Shown one piece after another: positions 7,249-11,298 of a stretch of 11,298 nucleotides of DNA. Position 1 is the first letter of the stretch; the number at the start of each line of letters is the position of its first letter. The stretch comes from Verrucomicrobiales bacterium (GTDB lineage: Bacteria > Verrucomicrobiota > Verrucomicrobiia > Methylacidiphilales > JAAUTS01): NCBI GenBank assembly GCA_031279715.1, contig JAITHY010000143.1, positions 1 through 11,298 of the forward strand. Direction: 5' to 3'. The notes below the pieces were generated by a model, which saw only the letters and a list, made by a program, of their open reading frames with translations, was not told where the DNA came from and ran no database searches. A program made the position numbers and the translations under genes.

Positions 7249-7916
7249 AGATCGCGACTGAGTTTGCCACCAATGAGTCGATAACGCAAATCCATTCGTT
7301 GCGCGATGGAGTCGTCGTGCGTGACCAACACCAGCGTTTTGTGTTGTTTCCGCACCAAGTCGAGCAGCAGCCTCAACACAACTTCACTGTTGGCAGGATC
7401 GAGATTGCCGGTCGGTTCATCGGCGAGAATGAGCGCGGGGTTGTTAATCAATGCCCGCGCGATGGCGACCCGCTGTTGCTCACCGCCGGACAGTTCCGTT
7501 GGACGATGTTGAATGCGATTTTTCAACCCAACTTGTTCAAGCAATTCCGCCGCTGACCGTGAAGCATCGTGCCGCCGGAATGCCGCTGGCAGCAATACGT
7601 TCTCCAGCACACTCAACTCCGGCATCAGTTGATAGGATTGGAACACCAGCCCGACAGTCTGGCGCCGCCACTGCGTCAACCCCGCGCGACTGTCAGCGTA
7701 AATTGATTTGCCATTCCACCACACCCCGCCGCTGGTGGGTTGTGCCAATCCGCCAATCACGTTGAGCAGTGTGGTTTTCCCCGACCCCGAACTGCCGCTG
7801 ATAGTGAGCGTACCCGCCGCCGGCAGTGTCAACGACACGTCTGCCAGCACCTCAATCCGCCGCCCCCGCCCGAAGGGGAAGAACTTGCTCACATCTTTAA
7901 TTTCCAGCGTATTCAT
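7245..7916 (-). CDS. lolD: LolD-like ABC transporter ATP-binding protein (lipoprotein release)
   Basis: Cytoplasmic ATPase of a LolCDE/MacB-type mechanotransmission ABC system, which extracts lipoproteins from the inner membrane for transfer to the outer membrane. The 223 residues match LolD in length: Walker A GSSGSGKTT (41-49), Q-loop in LVFQSYQLMPELSVLENV, signature LSGGEQQRVAIARAL, Walker B ALILADEPTGNLD, and switch His in LVLVTHDDSIAQRM. The phrases QLMPELSVLENVLLP and ADEPTGNLD are typical of the LolD/MacB/FtsE group. It sits 12 nt after the permease gene and overlaps ilvE by 4 nt. A generic MacB/YknY-type exporter cannot be excluded from the ATPase alone; the LolC-type permease beside it settles the call. 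Confidence 0.88.
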   Translation of the reverse strand: MNTLEIKDVSKFFPFGRGRRIEVLADVSLTLPAAGTLTISGSSGSGKTTLLNVIGGLAQPTSGGVWWNGKSIYADSRAGLTQWRRQTVGLVFQSYQLMPELSVLENVLLPAAFRRHDASRSAAELLEQVGLKNRIQHRPTELSGGEQQRVAIARALINNPALILADEPTGNLDPANSEVVLRLLLDLVRKQHKTLVLVTHDDSIAQRMDLRYRLIGGKLSRDL

Positions 7917-7928
7917 TGTCAGTGTCCG

Positions 7929-9182
7929 TTATTCAGAATGCAACGCCAGCGCCGGGTCCACCCGGAGCGCGGCAAATGCCGGCAACAGCGCCGCCGCCGT
8001 GCTCAACAGCACCCCCGACAACGCAATCCAGCAAACCATCCAACCATCGACGGTGGCGGGAATTTGCGCGAAGTGATAAATCTCCGGCGGAAACACATCC
8101 ACTTGAAACGTGTCGCTCAGCCACCAGCTAAACTCATTGCGATACGCCAGCACCAAACATCCAAATCCCACCCCCAGCGCCGACCCCAGTACGCCAATGA
8201 TCAATCCATACAGCGTAAATACGCTGACAATCTGCCCGTCGCTCGCCCCCAGCGCCTTCATCAACCCAATTTCACGCCGCTTCTGCACTGTCACCGTAAT
8301 CAGCGTGCTGCACAGCCCCAACGCCGCGACGATGATAATAAAAAACAAAATAAACGCCATCATCCGTCGCTCCACCGCCACCGCGCCAAACAACCGCGCG
8401 TTCTGGTCCATCCACGTCAGCGCCGTCAGCGGCGGCGCCATCCTGGCATTAAGTTCGTCTTTCAACTCAAAGGCCTTCATCGGGTCTTGCGTCCTCACCA
8501 ACAGCCCATGCACGCCCCCGCCCAAATTGTACAGCCGCTGACCTTCAGCAAGGCGTATCAACATCACGTTCGAGTCATACTCAAAAAAGCCCGTTGAAAA
8601 AATTCCGCTGATGGTGAACTCGCTGGGCAAATACCGCTCCGGCGTTGCCGCTGAGGATGAGTCCATCAGCGAAGTAATGTTGCGCGGCGAGATGACGACG
8701 ATTTTGTCACCCACCCTGGCATGATACCTCATCGCCCAATCCGCGCCGACCACCACCGAATCTGGCGTGAGCGTCAGCGTCCCGCCCCGCATCGCCTGCT
8801 CAATTGGAATAACCCCGCTGATGGTGTCCGTGTCAACGCCGCGAATAAACGGCGTGGAGATTTGATTGTTCACCCGCACCAACACCGGCCCCGTCATAAA
8901 CGGCGACACAGCCGCCACCCCCGGCTGCCGTTTGACCAACTCCTCCACCTCGCGCCAATCGCGCAAAACACCGTAATTCGTCACCGTGACGTGTGCGTTA
9001 AATCCCACCACTTTGTCCCGCAACTCCCGCTCAAACCCCTCCATCACCGACAACACCAAAATCAACACACCAACGCCCAACAACACCCCCAGCAACGACA
9101 ATACGGTAATCACAGAAACAAAATTCCGCTTGGGTCGCAGATACCGAAAAGCCATGAATAATTCAACAAACCGGTGCACCAC
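7929..9182 (-). CDS. lolC: LolC/LolE-family lipoprotein-releasing system permease
   Basis: Inner-membrane permease with the four-helix MacB/LolC layout: FVELFMAFRYLRPKRNFVSVI leads into helix 1 (about residues 22-46, ending LSVMEGFERELRDKVVGFN), then a large periplasmic domain to about residue 270, then three C-terminal helices (about 275-300, 320-350, 380-405). ELFMAFRYLR and SVITVLSLLGVLLGVG are hallmark LolC/E stretches, as is RREIGLMKALGASDGQIV in the cytoplasmic coupling loop. Only one such permease is seen, so it may act as a homodimer, as in organisms without separate LolC and LolE. The start is uncertain. The GTG at 9182 (418 residues) or the next GTG at 9179 puts the LF motif where it lies in known LolC. 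The TTG at 9197 gives 422 residues, and the ATG at 9155 would cut off conserved residues. It is the first gene of the unit running to 5914. Confidence 0.87.
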   Translation of the reverse strand: MVHRFVELFMAFRYLRPKRNFVSVITVLSLLGVLLGVGVLILVLSVMEGFERELRDKVVGFNAHVTVTNYGVLRDWREVEELVKRQPGVAAVSPFMTGPVLVRVNNQISTPFIRGVDTDTISGVIPIEQAMRGGTLTLTPDSVVVGADWAMRYHARVGDKIVVISPRNITSLMDSSSAATPERYLPSEFTISGIFSTGFFEYDSNVMLIRLAEGQRLYNLGGGVHGLLVRTQDPMKAFELKDELNARMAPPLTALTWMDQNARLFGAVAVERRMMAFILFFIIIVAALGLCSTLITVTVQKRREIGLMKALGASDGQIVSVFTLYGLIIGVLGSALGVGFGCLVLAYRNEFSWWLSDTFQVDVFPPEIYHFAQIPATVDGWMVCWIALSGVLLSTAAALLPAFAALRVDPALALHSE

Positions 9183-9230
9183 CTTAAACTGCCGCAATCC
9201 GTTCCGGCGTCAAACTGGAAATAACATTGC

Positions 9231-9259
9231 TTGCCGACCCGGACGAAAACAGGCATGAT
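9231..9259 (+). promoter_or_regulatory. Candidate sigma70-type promoter of tRNA-Arg
   Basis: TTGCCG (9231-9236) and CATGAT (9254-9259) each match 4 of 6 consensus bases, with an ideal 17-bp spacer. Transcription would start near 9266, about 10 nt before the tRNA 5' end. The divergent lolC gene begins only about 50 nt to the left. Confidence 0.4.
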
Positions 9260-9275
9260 GGAATACCCTCTTAAT

Positions 9276-9348
9276 GCTCCCGTAGCTCAGTGGATAGAGC
9301 AGCGGATTTCTAATCCGTTGGCCGCAAGTTCGAACCTTGCCGGGAGCG
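9276..9348 (+). tRNA. tRNA-Arg(UCU)
   Basis: A 73-nt cloverleaf. Acceptor stem GCTCCCG (9276-9282) pairs fully with CGGGAGC (9341-9347), and the discriminator is G9348. The D arm is GCTC/GAGC (9285-9300). The anticodon stem GCGGA/TCCGT (9302-9318) encloses loop TTTCTAA with anticodon TCT at 9309-9311, reading AGA. The T arm GCAAG/CTTGC encloses TTCGAAC (9324-9340). The 3' CCA is not encoded. The gene is followed by mobile-element-like sequence; tRNA 3' ends are common integration targets for tyrosine recombinases. Confidence 0.96.
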
Positions 9349-9427
9349 AAAATGTCTGATGGTCTCTTTTCCCTGTGTTCATGCACTTTCTCAACCTTTC
9401 TATGTTTTGAGATTTAATTGAATTGCA

Positions 9428-9494
9428 TTTCATCAACCCGACTGCCAATCGCCAAATTAAACAGACCCGGTTTGATAGAATCGGGTTGATGAAA
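9428..9494. repeat. Perfect 14-bp inverted repeat around the start of the element ORF
   Basis: TTTCATCAACCCGA (9428-9441) is exactly complementary to TCGGGTTGATGAAA (9481-9494), with a 39-nt spacer. The right arm covers the ATG at 9489. A smaller competing hairpin is possible between ACCCG (9465-9469) and CGGGT (9482-9486). It could be a recombinase arm site or operator, or an mRNA hairpin hiding the start codon. Confidence 0.6.
9476..9481 (+). promoter_or_regulatory. Possible -10 box of the element ORF
   Basis: TAGAAT matches TATAAT in 5 of 6 bases and ends 7 nt before the ATG at 9489. No good -35 box is seen 16-18 bp upstream. If used, the transcript would be nearly leaderless, in keeping with the lack of a clear ribosome site. 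It touches the right arm of the inverted repeat. Confidence 0.25.
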
Positions 9495-9623
9495 AGAGTT
9501 AGCCAAAATCTGTATGTCCGGAACAGGATTTATTACGCCTTGTTCCGGTATTCGGGCAAACAAATCTGGAAGTCCTTGAAAACCTCTGAACGGTCCATGA
9601 CCGATGTCAAATTGGATCATGAG
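9489..9623 (+). other. Integrase-like N-terminal (arm-binding) segment within the large ORF
   Basis: The first ~45 residues, with QNLYVRNRIYYALFRYSGK followed by QIWKSLKTSERSMTDVKL, read like the small three-stranded N-terminal domain of tyrosine recombinases: a short 'LY.R...YYA..R..GKQ..KSLKT' hairpin that binds arm-type sites. The catalytic domain (R...HxxR...Y) does not follow. After about residue 49 the sequence no longer resembles an integrase. The position 140 nt from a tRNA is where an element's integrase gene is expected. Similarity is judged by eye, from a short stretch. Confidence 0.5.
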
Positions 9624-11298
9624 CACCGGTTGTTTCGCCATCGCGCGGGCAGCCCGATGTACCGGCAGCGCCTGACAACTGGCCAGCGTTCGGCCCTTTA
9701 TTCCGGCGAAGCGGTAAAAGTGCTGTTGAATAATGGCTGGGTGTGGGACCCTGCGCAACGGCGGATGGTTAATCCGCAAAATCCGGCTGAAACAGCCGCA
9801 CAAGGTTTTCACCGGTTTAACGCCGCAAACTTGGCGCGGGATTTGGAAAAACAAAAAAACTCCGAGCCGTCCGCACAAACACCAGCTGAAGAACAAGCAC
9901 CATCCGCGCTGGAAAATCCGAACGGCGACGAGGTTGGCGGCGAGACGGACATACATCCTGACACGCTGGACAGCGGGGAACAGGTTGGCAAAATAGCCCG
10001 CGACCAACGGACGGGCACCCATTCCGACGCCAATGGCAAACCGTCCAACCTGACGGCGGAGGAGTATGCCCGCGCCACATCGCCGGAGTTCAAAGCCGAG
10101 CACGGGGATTGGGAGACTTATGCGCGGATTGAGGCGGTGAAAAACGCCCCGGTTGCCGTGAAGATAAGCGACCACGACGTTTCTTCGCAGGAATCGAGAA
10201 GGGCATACCGCGCCCTGACGCCGGCGACCACACGGGATGGGGAAACAATTACGTTTGTAAAGTCGGCTTATGGCAAGTTGATTTATGACAAACGGCGCGA
10301 GTTGGTTTACAAGGTGGTGACGCATTTGAAGGGTATCATGGAAGAGGCGGTACCGGCTTACACCGAACCTGAGCGCGAACCGGCCAAACACCACAATATT
10401 TCCGAGTTTAAGAATTATGTTGCCAAAATCACCGTTGGCAACGAACCTTATTATGTCAGGGTGCACGTGCAGGTAGCCAAGCCGAACCAACACCAATTTC
10501 ACGGGATGTTTGTGTCGGATATTGAAATAGAAAAAGCGGCTGTCGCTGACGTTCTTACCCAATCCAAAATCGGGGGAAATCCCGCGACAACCGCTTTCTC
10601 GGATAAAAAGCTAACACAGTGGCTCAACTCCGTCAAGCTCGAAGACATAAAAATTCAACTCGACGAAAACAACGAACCCGCCGGGGCTTTTGGTACGGCG
10701 GGCGGCACTTCCACGGAAGAGTTGCGCATCACCCCTGCGGCGGGTTCGGAAGACAATGCAGGCCGGCTTGATGCGAATGGCAAGCACCCAAACCCTGACT
10801 TGTCGCGTCCCGCCGGGGGGACGCCGCCCGCGCCGCTGACGGCGCATGGCGAGAAAATCAAGCAAGCTGTGTACCGTGTGTTCAAGGGCGCGAAAAACGC
10901 GCCGGAGATAGTGGTGGTGGATGACGAGATCGGGTTGCCGGCGGGGCTGGTTGAATCTGTGCAACAGAAAAAGGGCGTCCATGTGGAGGGCTTTTTCAAC
11001 CCGGCTGACGGCAAGGTGTATTTGCTGGCGAACAATTTGCAACCGGCGCGGGCGGTGGAGGTGGCGTTGCATGAGATTGTCGGCCATTACGGTTTGCGCG
11101 GCTTGCTGGGGGCGAATGTCACGGCTTACAACAAGACGATGGATGATGTTTATCACTCGTTGAAAGACAAGCCGATGGACCCGCGCATCGTGGAAAAGGG
11201 CGGTTATAAAACGCTGGCGGAGTTGGCGGAGGGTTACGGTTTTGACTTGGGCACTGTTAAGGGACAGCGGGCGCTGGCGGAGGAGCTGCTGTCGCGCT
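9489..11298 (+). CDS. Polyvalent-type phage/ICE protein with LPD3-like and HExxH metallopeptidase domains (3' end outside window)
   Basis: Frame open without a stop from 9411 to the window end; the first ATG is at 9489, giving at least 603 residues. Layout: integrase-like N-terminus (1-45); unrecognised segment with LLNNGWVWDPAQRRMVNP (about 78-96); hydrophilic Glu/Pro/Asn-rich linker (about 118-190); an LPD3-like domain (about 216-350, from KNAPVAVKI to FVSDIEIEKA); a Gly/Pro-rich linker (about 355-455); then a zincin-type domain with GKVYLLANNL, VALHEIVGHYGLRGLLG (His528, Glu529, His533) and AEELLSR at the edge, whose Glu could be the third zinc ligand. Polyvalent proteins of phages and conjugative elements string together such domains and enter the recipient with the DNA; host-takeover or defence-countering roles are inferred for them, not shown here. 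TTG is frequent for Leu, and CTC is absent in the last ~450 bases. A long opposite-strand frame over this region has no recognisable product. Confidence 0.72.
   Translation, partial: MKRVSQNLYVRNRIYYALFRYSGKQIWKSLKTSERSMTDVKLDHEHRLFRHRAGSPMYRQRLTTGQRSALYSGEAVKVLLNNGWVWDPAQRRMVNPQNPAETAAQGFHRFNAANLARDLEKQKNSEPSAQTPAEEQAPSALENPNGDEVGGETDIHPDTLDSGEQVGKIARDQRTGTHSDANGKPSNLTAEEYARATSPEFKAEHGDWETYARIEAVKNAPVAVKISDHDVSSQESRRAYRALTPATTRDGETITFVKSAYGKLIYDKRRELVYKVVTHLKGIMEEAVPAYTEPEREPAKHHNISEFKNYVAKITVGNEPYYVRVHVQVAKPNQHQFHGMFVSDIEIEKAAVADVLTQSKIGGNPATTAFSDKKLTQWLNSVKLEDIKIQLDENNEPAGAFGTAGGTSTEELRITPAAGSEDNAGRLDANGKHPNPDLSRPAGGTPPAPLTAHGEKIKQAVYRVFKGAKNAPEIVVVDDEIGLPAGLVESVQQKKGVHVEGFFNPADGKVYLLANNLQPARAVEVALHEIVGHYGLRGLLGANVTAYNKTMDDVYHSLKDKPMDPRIVEKGGYKTLAELAEGYGFDLGTVKGQRALAEELLSR

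Larger units (their letters stand above)
9349..11298 (+). mobile_element. Putative integrated phage- or ICE-like segment abutting tRNA-Arg (right part outside window)
   Basis: Inferred from three observations: position directly downstream of a tRNA; an open frame starting with a recombinase-like arm domain 140 nt from the tRNA; and continuation into phage/conjugative-element polyvalent-protein domains. The host-abundant word CCGCTGA occurs once here against about 26 times in the preceding 9.3 kb. The expected copy of the tRNA 3' end (attR) would lie beyond the window, and none was seen inside it. The exact left boundary is unknown; it could lie within the T arm/acceptor of the tRNA. Confidence 0.5.

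Noticed and set aside
7740..8597. A 285-codon + strand frame over lolD and lolC
   Set aside because: Very Arg/Gln/His/Pro-rich with no domain; it is the complement of two well-supported genes.
9414..10562. A 382-codon open frame on the - strand opposite the element ORF
   Set aside because: Its translation shows no recognisable domain and is rich in Arg, Phe and Val as expected of an antisense shadow. The + strand frame has clear LPD3-like and HExxH motifs and stays open to the window end.

Overview
The window (about 57% GC, tightly packed genes) looks like a Gram-negative bacterial chromosome segment. LolC/LolD-type lipoprotein export genes imply an outer membrane. The style of the IlvE, UVR-motif and M14 peptidase proteins suggests the Verrucomicrobiota/Lentisphaerota/Planctomycetota neighbourhood; this is an impression, not a placement.

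Region 1 (1-3356, + strand): the C-terminal part of an M14-type zinc carboxypeptidase overlaps by 1 nt the start of a sulfate/thiosulfate importer operon, cysT-cysW-cysA. No periplasmic sulfate-binding protein gene (cysP/sbp) is visible. Region 2 (3361-3684): a small ribbon-helix-helix DNA-binding protein on the - strand converges on cysA. Its upstream region, shared with rnr, holds repeated TTTTGCG(C)A elements that could be its operators. Region 3 (3685-5808, +): RNase R, complete, with all four catalytic aspartates. Region 4 (5914-9197, -): a compact transcription unit, read right to left as lolC/E-like permease, lolD-like ATPase, branched-chain aminotransferase ilvE, and a McsA-like zinc-finger/UVR-motif protein. 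lolD and ilvE overlap by 4 nt.

Region 5 (9231-11298, +): a tRNA-Arg(UCU) gene is followed, after a 140-nt spacer with a perfect 14-bp inverted repeat, by one open reading frame that runs off the window. It begins at 9489, has no stop over 603 codons, and does not read as a host gene. Its first ~45 residues resemble the N-terminal arm-binding domain of a tyrosine recombinase. The rest resembles a phage/conjugative-element 'polyvalent' protein: a low-complexity linker, an LPD3-like domain, and a HEIVGH zincin-type metallopeptidase domain. The simplest reading is an element integrated at tRNA-Arg whose integrase start is joined in frame to a polyvalent protein, by deletion, recombination or misassembly.

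Across the host part, the 7-mer CCGCTGA (either strand) occurs about 26 times, in all reading frames and both orientations, against about 2 expected from base composition over the whole window. It occurs only once in the tRNA-adjacent segment. This looks like a genome-wide DNA-level word, for example of the uptake-signal type, and independently marks the last 2 kb as foreign.
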